NCBI GenBank assembly: GCA_965217125.1
Contig: OZ244244.1
Location: 1,116,001 to 1,180,000 of the forward strand
Direction of reading: 5' to 3'
Source: JAAOIF01 sp965217125
GTDB lineage: Bacteria > Pseudomonadota > Gammaproteobacteria > PS1 > Pseudothioglobaceae
DNA length: 64,000 nt
Numbering within the stretch: position 1 is the first letter of the stretch; each line of letters starts with the position of its first letter. Positions 42,523-50,752 of the stretch are shown here, in pieces. A program made the translations under genes and the position numbers. Below the pieces are notes generated by a model that did not search any database, was not told the origin of the DNA, and saw only the letters and a program-made list of their open reading frames with translations.

Positions 42523-42620
42523 TTATTTATATTTATTTAAATAAATTTTCAATTCTGTGGTTGTCTTTCTGCCATCAATTACATTATTAGCAAAAATTAT
42601 TAGCATTAGAGTTTAGTAAG
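42523..42620 (-). pseudogene. Decayed C-terminal dockerin repeat of a fifth giant gene
   Basis: On the minus strand the segment aligns with the last ~35 codons of the four giant genes. LLNSNANN, then after a deletion FANNVIDGRKTTTELKIYL, and a TAA stop at 42523-42525 followed by the same spacer. Relative to the intact copies, 11 nt are missing in the LHTTIAND region, which breaks the frame. Similarity fades beyond about 42620. It is best read as the relic of another family member that once lay upstream. Confidence 0.75.
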
Positions 42621-42685
42621 AGATCTAACATCATCTTCATTATAAGTTAAGTCAAAATTATAATTTTTAAACTGTAGTAACAACC

Positions 42686-42719
42686 AAAAAAAAACCATCC
42701 CTTACGGGATGGTTTTTTT
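42686..42719 (-). terminator. Rho-independent terminator downstream of the porin gene
   Basis: A perfect 9-bp stem AACCATCCC / GGGATGGTT with loop TTAC, flanked by an A-run on one side and a T-run on the other. It can act in both directions. On the minus strand it ends the porin transcript and insulates the giant-gene cluster. Confidence 0.92.
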
Positions 42720-42786
42720 ATGAAAAAGGTATAAAAATATATAACTTTTTATACCCTAAGTGTAAGCTACACTAATCTTGCTTAGC

Positions 42787-43791
42787 TTAAAAATTGTATC
42801 TAAGACCAATTTTAATAGCATCATCAGCACTAGCATTAGTATCATCTTTACCATATACTGCAAAGATATTATACTTGCTATATTGCTTACGCACACCTAT
42901 TTCCCAAGCATTTGCTCTATCTGCTCCATCAGTGTCTAAAGAGCCATAATGAAAGTTTAATGTAGTGCCAGCAGCAATATCAATTGCAGCAGAACCATCA
43001 AAACCAGAAGCATCTGCACCATTATTAGCAGTACTTTGATTGCTAACAGCTGCCGCTAAGTATAAACCATCTTTGCTATAACTAATACCAGCAAGTAAAT
43101 GTTTATTATTAGCTGCGTCAGTTACATGAGCAACACCAAAGTCTGCACCACTACCAATCGGACCACTAATAGCTATATGTTGTACATTTTCAACTGCATC
43201 TACAGCATCAGTTGTATCTGTAGCTGCAACAGCGGCTGAGTCTCTACCAATCTGTGAAAGAATTGAGAGCTTAACGCCACCAAATTTTTTCTCATATTGA
43301 ACAGCATCTTTTAGTCTATAGCCACTACTAGGAGCAGTCTTTAAGCTTTCATCAGTAAAAATATCAGTTCTTGAGTTAGTGGCATTATAAGCAGAGCCCC
43401 AAACTTCACCAACTTTTATCTCACCAAAATGACCTCTTAGACCAACATAACCAAGACGCACAAAACTGCTATCTAAGTCAAAATCACCGCCCAAGCCCCA
43501 TTCCAAACGATAAAGTGCTGTTAAGCCATCACCAATACTATGAGAGCCTTTAGCACCTATACGAGAACCTAGATTTGAAATTGTGTTGCTTGCATCTCCT
43601 GATTTCCCAAGTGCAACACGGATACTACCGTAAAATGGGTTTTTAGCAGCACTCATATCATCAAGCATAGCCTCTAACTTTGCAAGTCTCTGCTCTAACG
43701 CACTATCACCTTCTGCTGAATGAACCACTTGAGTCATGGCTAATGCAGAAATTAGGCCTAAACCAGCACCTATTTTTGTTATTTTATTCAT
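42787..43791 (-). CDS. Outer-membrane porin (Gram-negative trimeric type)
   Basis: This 334-aa general porin should form a diffusion channel in the outer membrane. Residues 1-25 are a signal peptide ending VVHSA. A short coiled coil at ~30-50 (ALEQRLAKLEAMLDDM) precedes the barrel, as in several marine gammaproteobacterial porins. Typical porin strands follow: FYGSIRVALGKSGD, the loop-3-like region GLRGHFGEIKVGEVWGSAY, and LAAAVSNQ. The chain ends with Phe (IKIGLRYNF), the signal for BAM insertion. A good Shine-Dalgarno AGGAG sits at 43798-43802. It is a single-gene unit ended by the hairpin at 42686-42719. Confidence 0.9.
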   Translation of the reverse strand: MNKITKIGAGLGLISALAMTQVVHSAEGDSALEQRLAKLEAMLDDMSAAKNPFYGSIRVALGKSGDASNTISNLGSRIGAKGSHSIGDGLTALYRLEWGLGGDFDLDSSFVRLGYVGLRGHFGEIKVGEVWGSAYNATNSRTDIFTDESLKTAPSSGYRLKDAVQYEKKFGGVKLSILSQIGRDSAAVAATDTTDAVDAVENVQHIAISGPIGSGADFGVAHVTDAANNKHLLAGISYSKDGLYLAAAVSNQSTANNGADASGFDGSAAIDIAAGTTLNFHYGSLDTDGADRANAWEIGVRKQYSKYNIFAVYGKDDTNASADDAIKIGLRYNF

Positions 43792-44201
43792 TTCTTACTC
43801 CTATTATTAAAAAAATATTAAAATCATGCCATACCTAGAAAAAACAATAGCCTATAGTATATTCTTACTAATCAACTACGCCTATATGTAGCTTTTAGAT
43901 TTGACATTCTGGGCATTATATACTAAAAAATAATAAAAAACAACAAAAAGTATCTTTTTTTTAAAATTTGTTAAAAATAATATAATTTTGTTAAAAATTG
44001 ATACTATTTTGGTAATAAATGACATTAGTGTCCGAAAAATAAACAATTTGTCTAATAAAACCAACAATTGAAGACTTTTGATTAAAAACCAACAATACAG
44101 ATTTTTATTTTGTTTGCAATGATTAGAGAAACTTAAACACAAAAAAATCAGGTAAAATTTTTAAATTTTTCACATACATACCTATACACTGAGTAATCAT
44201 C
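43792..44201. other. AT-rich divergent promoter region between porin and thiG
   Basis: About 410 bp, very AT-rich, between two divergent genes. It contains a 12-bp direct repeat TTTGTTAAAAAT at 43967 and 43987, spaced 20 bp, which could be a regulator site. An 86-codon open frame on the minus strand looks like a composition artefact. No TPP riboswitch is recognised before thiG. Confidence 0.45.
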
Positions 44202-44981
44202 ATGACTGACACACCATTAGTAATCGCTGGGAAAAGTTACAATTCACGCTTGTTGGTTGGTTCTGGGAAATATGTAGATTTAACAGAAACCAAATTAGCA
44301 ACAGATGCTGCTAATGCGGATATTATTACGGTTTCGATTCGCCGCACTAATATTGGACAGCAGGCGGATGAGGAGAATTTATTGGATGTTATTTCGCCAG
44401 AAAAATACACCATTTTGCCGAATACAGCGGGCTGTTACAACGCTAAAGATGCGGTGCGGACTTGCCGATTAGCGCGTGAATTGTTGGGTGGGCATAATTT
44501 GGTAAAACTTGAAGTTTTGGGGGATGAAAAAACCCTTTATCCAAACATTGTTGGAACATTAGCGGCTGCACAAATATTAGTAGATGACGGTTTTGAGGTG
44601 ATGGTTTATACCAGTGATGACCCGATTATTGCCAAACAATTGGAAAATATTGGTTGCGTTGCGATTATGCCCTTAGCATCGCTCATCGGCTCTGGGCAGG
44701 GGATTGCCAACCCTGCTAATATCAAACTGATTAAACAACAAGCCAATGTGCCTGTGTTGATAGATGCTGGTATCGGCTGTGCCTCTGATGCGGCGCGTGC
44801 GATGGAGCTTGGCTGTGATGGGGTGCTAATGAACTCAGCCATTGCCAATGCCAAAAATCCAATTCTCATGGCAAGCGCTATGAAATATGCGGTGCTAGCA
44901 GGTCGCCAATCTTTTTTGGCTGGTAGAATGATGAAAAAAGCCTACGCCAGTGCCTCATCACCTATGGAAAATTTGATTTAA
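44202..44981 (+). CDS. thiG: Thiazole synthase
   Basis: This 259-aa TIM-barrel enzyme of thiamine biosynthesis builds the thiazole phosphate ring from deoxyxylulose phosphate, dehydroglycine and ThiS thiocarboxylate. The Schiff-base lysine is Lys102 in LVKLEVLGD. The N-terminal SRLLVGSGKY and the C-terminal phosphate-binding region VLIDAGIGCASDAARAMELG with GVLMNSAIA are typical. Length matches the family. The usual partners thiS, thiH or thiO are not next to it. It lies 31 nt upstream of bioF on the same strand. Confidence 0.96.
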   Translation: MTDTPLVIAGKSYNSRLLVGSGKYVDLTETKLATDAANADIITVSIRRTNIGQQADEENLLDVISPEKYTILPNTAGCYNAKDAVRTCRLARELLGGHNLVKLEVLGDEKTLYPNIVGTLAAAQILVDDGFEVMVYTSDDPIIAKQLENIGCVAIMPLASLIGSGQGIANPANIKLIKQQANVPVLIDAGIGCASDAARAMELGCDGVLMNSAIANAKNPILMASAMKYAVLAGRQSFLAGRMMKKAYASASSPMENLI

Positions 44982-45012
44982 AAACCCGGTTGTTTTTAAA
45001 AATTGTAATAAT

Positions 45013-46098
45013 ATGAAGTTTAACAGTGTCATTGACGAACTAAAACAACAAAATCTTTATCGGCAAGTGCAGGTGGCTGATGGGGCGGCGGTTAATTTTT
45101 GTGCTAATGATTATTTAGGGTTAAAAAACCATCCACAAGTTATTCAGGCTTTTAAGCAAGGGGTGGATAAATATGGCGTAGGCTCTGGCGCGTCTCATTT
45201 AGTGAGTGGGCATTGTCAGGTGCATGAAGAATTGCAGCAGGCTTTGGCGGATTACACCGGGCAGCAGCAAACTTTGCTATTTTCAACCGGTTATATGGCA
45301 AATCTGGGGGTGTTTTCGGGGTTAAAAGATGAATTAGATTGGGTGCTACAAGATAGGCTTAATCACGCATCACTGATTGATGCAAATCATTTAATTGGGC
45401 TGCCTTTGCAGCGTTATTTGCACAATGATATTGGCTCATTAGAAAAAAAAATTACTAAACAATCTGGGGCGGGAATAATTGCCACTGATGGGGTTTTTAG
45501 TATGGATGGCAATCGGGCAAATATTACAAAAATCAGTCAAATTGCCAAGCAATCAAATGCGCTTTTGTATCAGGACGATGCACATGGTTTTGGGGTATTT
45601 GCGCCAAATATTCCAAAACACTCGATTTATATGGCAACGCTGGGCAAGGCACTTGGCACGATGGGGGCTTTTGTGGCGGGGGATGCTGATTTAATTGATT
45701 TTCTTATGCAAAAATCTCGCACCTATATTTATACTACTGCGATTGCGCCGGCATTGTGTGCGGCAACATTAAAAAGTTTAGCGCTACTTCAACAAGGCGA
45801 ACAACAGCAAAAATTGCTAAATAATATTAGCTTTTTTAAACAGTTTGCAGCGGCACTCGATTTACCCATTCAAAAATCCCACAGCGCCATACAGCCGCTT
45901 ATTATTGGCAATAATGAAGCTACTATGGCGCTTTCACAAAAACTGCTTGATGCGGGATTTTATGTCGGCGCCATCCGCCCACCAACTGTGCCTAAAAATA
46001 CAGCACGGCTAAGAATAACGCTAAACGCTGAACACAGCCAAAGTCAAATCGAGCAATTATTAGTGCAAATTAAAAAATGCTTTACAGTAAAACATTAG
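45013..46098 (+). CDS. bioF: 8-amino-7-oxononanoate synthase
   Basis: This 361-aa PLP enzyme joins pimeloyl-ACP and L-alanine in the first ring-forming step of biotin synthesis. The PLP lysine is Lys212 in ATLGKALG. The DDAHGFGVF motif carries the conserved Asp and His of this family, and SGASHLVSGH near residue 60 is typical. It is slightly shorter than the E. coli enzyme (384 aa). It overlaps the following bioH by 22 bp, so the two are translationally coupled. Confidence 0.95.
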   Translation: MKFNSVIDELKQQNLYRQVQVADGAAVNFCANDYLGLKNHPQVIQAFKQGVDKYGVGSGASHLVSGHCQVHEELQQALADYTGQQQTLLFSTGYMANLGVFSGLKDELDWVLQDRLNHASLIDANHLIGLPLQRYLHNDIGSLEKKITKQSGAGIIATDGVFSMDGNRANITKISQIAKQSNALLYQDDAHGFGVFAPNIPKHSIYMATLGKALGTMGAFVAGDADLIDFLMQKSRTYIYTTAIAPALCAATLKSLALLQQGEQQQKLLNNISFFKQFAAALDLPIQKSHSAIQPLIIGNNEATMALSQKLLDAGFYVGAIRPPTVPKNTARLRITLNAEHSQSQIEQLLVQIKKCFTVKH

Positions 46099-46775
46099 GC
46101 TCGGGCAAAAACTTGGTATTACTGCATGGCTGGGGGTTTAATTCTGCCTTATTTAATCAATTAGTTAATCAATACCAAGATCAATATTGTATCACTGTGA
46201 TTGATTTACCGGGGCATGGGCACAGCGAAAATATTGCTGGCGGATTAGAGGCGTGGTGCGATGAAATTATAGCTGTATTGCCTGCAAAACCGATTTTGCT
46301 GGGCTGGTCGTTGGGCGGTTTACTGGCAATTCATATTGCCGCCCAGATGCCACTTAGCAAGTTAATATTGGTTGCCTGCACCCCAAATTTTGTGCAAACT
46401 GAGCAATGGCGCTACGGCATTGCGGCGGATAATTTCAAGCAGTTTGCTGCTGCACTAAAACTTGATTTATCAAAAACTTTAAAGCGTTTTATTAGTCTGC
46501 AAAGTAAAAATAAGTCCCAACTCAAGGCGCTAAATGAGGCTATTGATAAATTTCCAGCAACGCCACAAGCGCTTAATCAAGGCTTGGAAATTTTACTCAA
46601 TAGCGATTTAGTGGCTGAATTTAGGCAATTAAAATTACCCATTAAGGTGATTTTGGGCGATAACGATACGCTGGTTGCTAATAATATTGCTAATTGGTAT
46701 CGGCATAATAATGTGGATACTGTTATGCTTAATACTGGACACCTGCCATTTTTGCATAAAAATTTTAAATTATAA
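46077..46775 (+). CDS. bioH: Pimeloyl-ACP methyl ester carboxylesterase
   Basis: A 232-aa alpha/beta hydrolase that releases pimeloyl-ACP from its methyl ester, closing the BioC-BioH route to the biotin precursor. The catalytic triad is Ser78 in GWSLGG, Asp197 in GDNDTLV and His222 in TGHLPF. The oxyanion region LLHGWGFNS near residue 16 is typical of BioH. Its start lies inside the 3' end of bioF, which supports the assignment over other esterases. The bioC gene normally found beside it is not here; purE follows after 53 nt. Confidence 0.9.
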   Translation: MLYSKTLGSGKNLVLLHGWGFNSALFNQLVNQYQDQYCITVIDLPGHGHSENIAGGLEAWCDEIIAVLPAKPILLGWSLGGLLAIHIAAQMPLSKLILVACTPNFVQTEQWRYGIAADNFKQFAAALKLDLSKTLKRFISLQSKNKSQLKALNEAIDKFPATPQALNQGLEILLNSDLVAEFRQLKLPIKVILGDNDTLVANNIANWYRHNNVDTVMLNTGHLPFLHKNFKL

Positions 46776-46796
46776 TTATGCAAAGGCTGGTATCAG

Positions 46797-46802
46797 TATA
46801 AT
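46797..46802 (+). promoter_or_regulatory. Candidate -10 box for purEK
   Basis: A perfect TATAAT lies 27 nt upstream of the purE ATG, with a weak TTATGC 15 nt further up. An AAGAG element at the start site is a plausible ribosome-binding site. Confidence 0.4.
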
Positions 46803-46828
46803 TCATAATTTTAATAAGAGATAATATT

Positions 46829-47308
46829 ATGGTTGGTGTAATAATGGGGTCAAAATCTGATTGGCCAACAATGCAACATGCAGTCGCGATGCTTGAAGAG
46901 TTTGGTGTGCCACATGAAGTCAGGGTTATCTCTGCACATCGCACTCCTGATTTGATGTTTGAATACGCCGCTGGTGCCAGCGGGCGCGGTCTTAAAGTTA
47001 TTATCGCTGGCGCAGGTGGTGCGGCACATTTACCGGGCATGGTCGCTGCCAAAACCATTGTGCCGGTGCTTGGTGTGCCGATTCAATCCAAAGCACTCAG
47101 TGGGCAAGACTCGCTACTATCTATTGCCCAAATGCCGGGCGGCATTGCAGTTGGCACTTTGGCAATCGGTGATGCAGGTGCAAAAAATGCAGGGATTTTA
47201 GCCGCACAAATTGTTGCTAATCAAGACCCTGCTATTAGCAAAAAAATAACTGCGTTTAGGTCTAAACAAACACAAGATGTTTTAGACAATCCAAATCCTA
47301 ATAATTAA
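46829..47308 (+). CDS. purE: N5-carboxyaminoimidazole ribonucleotide mutase
   Basis: A 159-aa class I PurE that moves the carboxyl group of N5-CAIR to give CAIR in purine synthesis. GVIMGSKSDWPTM, the catalytic His in SAHRTPD, GAGGAAHLPGM and the loop SKALSGQDSLLSIAQMPGG are all present. The purK start codon follows its stop with no gap (TAAATG), so the two form an operon. Confidence 0.97.
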   Translation: MVGVIMGSKSDWPTMQHAVAMLEEFGVPHEVRVISAHRTPDLMFEYAAGASGRGLKVIIAGAGGAAHLPGMVAAKTIVPVLGVPIQSKALSGQDSLLSIAQMPGGIAVGTLAIGDAGAKNAGILAAQIVANQDPAISKKITAFRSKQTQDVLDNPNPNN

Positions 47309-48409
47309 ATGAAAATCGGTGTTTTAGGCGCGGGGCAACTTGGCAGAATGCTTGCTATTAGTGGTTATCCACTCAATCATCAATTTGGCTTCTTGGGCAC
47401 TAGTGAAAATGAACCTGCCGCCTTATTAGGACAGATGTTTGCGTTTGAAAATAATGCAGATAGCATTAAAGCTTTGGTAGATTTTGCAGATGTTATTACT
47501 TTTGAAAGTGAAAATACCGATGTCGAAATAATTAAAGCAATTAGCAAAAATGTAGTGGTATATCCAAGCGAAAAATCTTTGTTTAGCGCGCAGCATCGTG
47601 GTCGTGAAAAGGCTTTATTTGAGCAGTTAAAAATTCCTTGTGCGCCTTATAAAATGGTGCATTCAAAAGCTGATTTAACAGCTGCTGTAGGGCAAATTGG
47701 ATTGCCAGCTATTCTAAAAACAGTTACCGGCGGCTATGATGGCAAAGGTCAATTTTTGATTAAATCTAACAATCAAATCGCCCAAGCATGGGAGAGTATG
47801 AACGGCGTTGAGTCAATTTTAGAAGGTTTTATTGATTTCAAACGCGAATTGTCATTAATCGCTGTTCGCAGTATTGACAATGACCATAAATACTATCCTT
47901 TAGTTGAAAATACCCATTATGACGGCATATTAAGGCTTACTGTTGCCCCAGCGAACAATATCGACCCGATTATGCAACAAACCGCTCAACATTATATGCA
48001 AACCTTGCTTGATGCAATCAACCATGTAGGCGTTCTCACCATTGAATTGTTTGAAACTAAGCAGGGGCTAATAATCAACGAAATAGCGCCACGAGTACAC
48101 AATTCAGGGCATTGGAGTATTGAGGGGGCAAATACTTCGCAATTTGAAAATCATGTGCGTGCCATTACTGGTATGCCCTTAGGTGATACAAAACCGACCC
48201 AGCCTTATTGCGCGATGATTAATATTATTGGCAAACTTGGTGATACCAATGAGGTGCTTAATATGCCTAATACCCACCTGCATTTATACGACAAACAACA
48301 ACGCAACAATAGAAAATTAGGTCATATCAATATTAGTGCCAACTCACAAAATGAGCTGGACAACAGCATTAAAAAACTGAGGCATTTTTTACCCAAATCT
48401 TTCTTTTAA
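47309..48409 (+). CDS. purK: N5-carboxyaminoimidazole ribonucleotide synthase
   Basis: A 366-aa ATP-grasp enzyme that carboxylates AIR with bicarbonate and ATP, supplying the PurE substrate. The N-terminal GVLGAGQLGRMLAISGYPL, the glycine-rich ATP loop TVTGGYDGKGQF and the C-terminal NEIAPRVHNSGHWSIEG are diagnostic. It starts immediately at the purE stop. Its last 21 bp overlap the end of the convergent glutaredoxin-like gene, leaving no room for a separate terminator. Confidence 0.97.
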   Translation: MKIGVLGAGQLGRMLAISGYPLNHQFGFLGTSENEPAALLGQMFAFENNADSIKALVDFADVITFESENTDVEIIKAISKNVVVYPSEKSLFSAQHRGREKALFEQLKIPCAPYKMVHSKADLTAAVGQIGLPAILKTVTGGYDGKGQFLIKSNNQIAQAWESMNGVESILEGFIDFKRELSLIAVRSIDNDHKYYPLVENTHYDGILRLTVAPANNIDPIMQQTAQHYMQTLLDAINHVGVLTIELFETKQGLIINEIAPRVHNSGHWSIEGANTSQFENHVRAITGMPLGDTKPTQPYCAMINIIGKLGDTNEVLNMPNTHLHLYDKQQRNNRKLGHINISANSQNELDNSIKKLRHFLPKSFF

Positions 48410-48760
48410 ATAAGCCTCAATAGCGGATGATTCATACAGCCAAGTTGTCTTGCTATCTTGGCTAATTTTTAAACATGGCACTTGCACTTTATTGCCCTCT
48501 TTTAACAGCTCATCCCTATATAAACCTGCTGTTTGCGCATTTCTAACCACAATTTTTAAATTCAACTTTCTGATTAACCTTCTGCTTTTGATACAAAACG
48601 GACAGGCAAAAAATTGATACAATTCTAACTCTTTAGTTTGTTGGTCAACTGCTTGTTGCTGAGCCTCACTGCGAATAACTTTATTTGCCGGGATAATCCA
48701 GCTAACAAATGCAATGATTGCACCCAATCCATTTCTAAATATTTTTAATAATAATTTCAT
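48389..48760 (-). CDS. Membrane-tethered glutaredoxin-like protein
   Basis: This 123-aa protein has an N-terminal hydrophobic segment (about 5-25) and then a glutaredoxin/GST-N fold with a CPFC redox motif in FFACPFCIKSRR. The conserved cis-Pro region (VQVPCLKI) and the ESSAIEAYLKERF end resemble glutaredoxins and GST N-domains. It probably reduces disulfides at the inner face of the membrane, though the topology is inferred. It follows kdsB after 47 nt on the same strand and may be the last gene of the lpxK-ycaR-kdsB unit. Confidence 0.82.
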   Translation of the reverse strand: MKLLLKIFRNGLGAIIAFVSWIIPANKVIRSEAQQQAVDQQTKELELYQFFACPFCIKSRRLIRKLNLKIVVRNAQTAGLYRDELLKEGNKVQVPCLKISQDSKTTWLYESSAIEAYLKERFG

Positions 48761-48807
48761 TATTAAGCCCTCTACTTATATGCTATTTAATGTGTTGCCG
48801 TCAATAA

Positions 48808-49542
48808 TCACCTCAACATCTCCCTTACTTTCTGTAAATCTTCGAGGGTATCAACACCATAACCTGTAGTGCCACAAGCAGGTGCGATGTGAATATCAAA
48901 ACCTTCATATAACGGTGTTAATTGTTCTAATTTTTCCACTTGTTCATAAGCCGAGCTGTGCATACTTAAACATTGTTTGATAAAACCTGCTCGATAGGCA
49001 TAAATGCCGATATGCTTAAAACACATTGATAAATCAAAATCCTCACCCTCTCTAAACGCTGGAATCGGCGAACGCGAAAAATAAAGTGCCTTGCCAAATT
49101 TATCAAACACCACTTTAACGCAATTGTGGTCTAAATATTGTGCTTTATCGGTTACTGCTTCGCATAAAGTTGCCATTTGCATATCGCTGCTGGCTAAATT
49201 AGCAGCCACCTGTTGAATGATATTCGCACCAAGCATAGGCTCATCGCCCTGCAAATTAACAATCACTTGCCCATCTTCAATCTCTAACATTGCTAAAGCC
49301 TCAGCAATTCTTGAAGTTCCTGAAATATGATGCTCGCCCGTCATACAAACACGCGCACCAAAAGCTTGGGCTACGGTCTTAATACGCTGGTCATCCGTGG
49401 CAATAATCACTGCTGATGCGCCGCTACTAATAGCATTTTCATAAGCATATTGAATCAGCGGTTTGCCGTGAATATCTTTGAGTAATTTTGCTGGCAGACG
49501 GCTTGAAGCATAACGCGCAGGAATGATAACAGAAAAGTTCAT
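48808..49542 (-). CDS. kdsB: 3-deoxy-manno-octulosonate cytidylyltransferase (CMP-Kdo synthetase)
   Basis: This 244-aa cytosolic enzyme activates Kdo with CTP for the inner core of lipopolysaccharide. The N-terminal VIIPARYASSRLPAKLL is the nucleotide-binding signature. IATDDQRI, NLQGDEPML and the KHIGIYAYR motif are also typical. Its ATG overlaps the stop of the small ycaR-like gene (TAATG). The order lpxK-ycaR-kdsB matches the arrangement in many gammaproteobacteria. Confidence 0.97.
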   Translation of the reverse strand: MNFSVIIPARYASSRLPAKLLKDIHGKPLIQYAYENAISSGASAVIIATDDQRIKTVAQAFGARVCMTGEHHISGTSRIAEALAMLEIEDGQVIVNLQGDEPMLGANIIQQVAANLASSDMQMATLCEAVTDKAQYLDHNCVKVVFDKFGKALYFSRSPIPAFREGEDFDLSMCFKHIGIYAYRAGFIKQCLSMHSSAYEQVEKLEQLTPLYEGFDIHIAPACGTTGYGVDTLEDLQKVREMLR

Positions 49543-49703
49543 TAGTGTATTTTTCTTGCTTCTTCTACTAATAAAACCGGGATGCCGTCTTTAATAGGAT
49601 ACGCCAGCCCGCTATCCTTGCAAACCAGTTCATCGCCTATTTGCTCAAGCGGGGATTTACTTTTTGGACAAACTAAAAGTTTTAGTAATGCTGTGTCAAT
49701 CAT
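49542..49703 (-). CDS. ycaR: Trm112/YcaR-family small protein (UPF0434)
   Basis: A 53-aa protein starting MIDTALLKLLVCPKSKSPLE, then DELVCKDSGLAYPIKDGIPVLL. This is the usual pattern of the YcaR/Trm112 family, whose members are short zinc-ribbon-like or degenerate zinc-ribbon proteins that often act as partners of other enzymes. The first Cys pair position is C-P-K-S and the second is C-K-D-S, so a full zinc site is not present. It overlaps lpxK by ATGA (49700-49703) and kdsB by one base (TAATG), so all three are coupled. Confidence 0.93.
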   Translation of the reverse strand: MIDTALLKLLVCPKSKSPLEQIGDELVCKDSGLAYPIKDGIPVLLVEEARKIH

Positions 49704-50650
49704 AATTTATTGCCTAATTCAGTTAAAAAATCTTCATTCAAACTTGCCGCAGAATGCAAATACCACATTTGCTTGGTTGCAAAACTTTCACATTTTACAC
49801 AATCCTTTGCCGTCATAATAATAGGATGCTCGCTCTCAAAGGTCAAATCCTGTTGGGTGTAGTAATGGTGGTCAGCAAACGCATGCGGGATTACTTGCAC
49901 ACCGAGCGCACTCAAAGTATCAAAAAAACGCTGTGGGTAACCAATGCCGGTGATGCCATAACATTGTTGATTATTAAAAAAATCTAAGGGTTGTTGTTGA
50001 TTAGTAACAATATTGACAAATGCTTTCGGCACTAAAGTTGAAGCTATTTCTGTCGCATTAAGTGCACCATTGTTGATAACAAAATCCACCGTTTTAAGCC
50101 TTGATTGAGACTCTCTAAGCGGCCCCGCTGGCAATAAAAACCCATTACCAAAACGCCGCTGCCCATCAATCACAACAATCTCAACACTTCTGCCCATAGC
50201 ATAATGTTGCAAGCCATCATCACTAATCACCAAATCAACTTGATGATCGGCAATTAAATCTTGCACCGCTTGAACGCGGTTTTTATTCACCATAACCGGC
50301 ACTTGAGTTTCAATAGCAATCAGCAATGGTTCATCGCCTGAATCACTGGCTGCGGTATCGTTATTCACCAGCAAACTACCCTGCTGGTGCGCGCCTCTAT
50401 AGCCACGCGACACCACGCCTACCTGCTTGCCTTGTTGTTTAAAATGCTCAACCAAGGCAATCACAATCGGTGTTTTACCGGTGCCGCCCACGGTTATATT
50501 ACCAACCACAATAATTGGAACATTAAAATCATAAACTTTTAACCAACCCACAGCATACAACCATCTGCGTAGGCAGCTGATTAAGAAAAAAAAACTTGCT
50601 AAGGGTAGCAGTAGGTAATTTTTAAATGCTCTTTTATCTAAATCTATCAT
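49700..50650 (-). CDS. lpxK: Tetraacyldisaccharide 4'-kinase
   Basis: This inner-membrane kinase phosphorylates the lipid A disaccharide at the 4' position. There is an N-terminal membrane segment (LLLPLASFFFLIS), a P-loop GNITVGGTGKTP and the downstream conserved VGVVSRGYRG and SDDGLQHYAM motifs. The ATG at 50650 (316 aa) is preferred over a GTG at 50677, because MIDLDKRAF matches the family start. It overlaps the ycaR-like gene by 4 nt and is divergent from lolC. Confidence 0.95.
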   Translation of the reverse strand: MIDLDKRAFKNYLLLPLASFFFLISCLRRWLYAVGWLKVYDFNVPIIVVGNITVGGTGKTPIVIALVEHFKQQGKQVGVVSRGYRGAHQQGSLLVNNDTAASDSGDEPLLIAIETQVPVMVNKNRVQAVQDLIADHQVDLVISDDGLQHYAMGRSVEIVVIDGQRRFGNGFLLPAGPLRESQSRLKTVDFVINNGALNATEIASTLVPKAFVNIVTNQQQPLDFFNNQQCYGITGIGYPQRFFDTLSALGVQVIPHAFADHHYYTQQDLTFESEHPIIMTAKDCVKCESFATKQMWYLHSAASLNEDFLTELGNKL

Positions 50651-50752
50651 GGCGTTTATTGAAAAAAATATTTGCACTGATGTTTTGTGAGTATAAATAT
50701 AACACCCCTTTATTTACTTTTAAAGTGCTAATTATGACAAAATACCAAGCTT

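Larger units (their letters stand above)
42471..42786. other. Intergenic region between porin and giant genes
   Basis: This 316-bp gap holds the spacer promoter of the 4195-aa gene, the decayed dockerin relic, about 65 bp of AT-rich sequence with no recognised signal, and the porin terminator. No intact gene is seen. Confidence 0.7.

Noticed and set aside
43882..44142. 86-codon minus-strand frame upstream of the porin
   Set aside because: Composition follows the very AT-rich region (Phe, Leu, Ile, Lys); no ribosome site, no recognisable motif.
44142..44201. TPP riboswitch upstream of thiG
   Set aside because: The leader is short and AT-rich and lacks the CTGAGA-type thi-box core.
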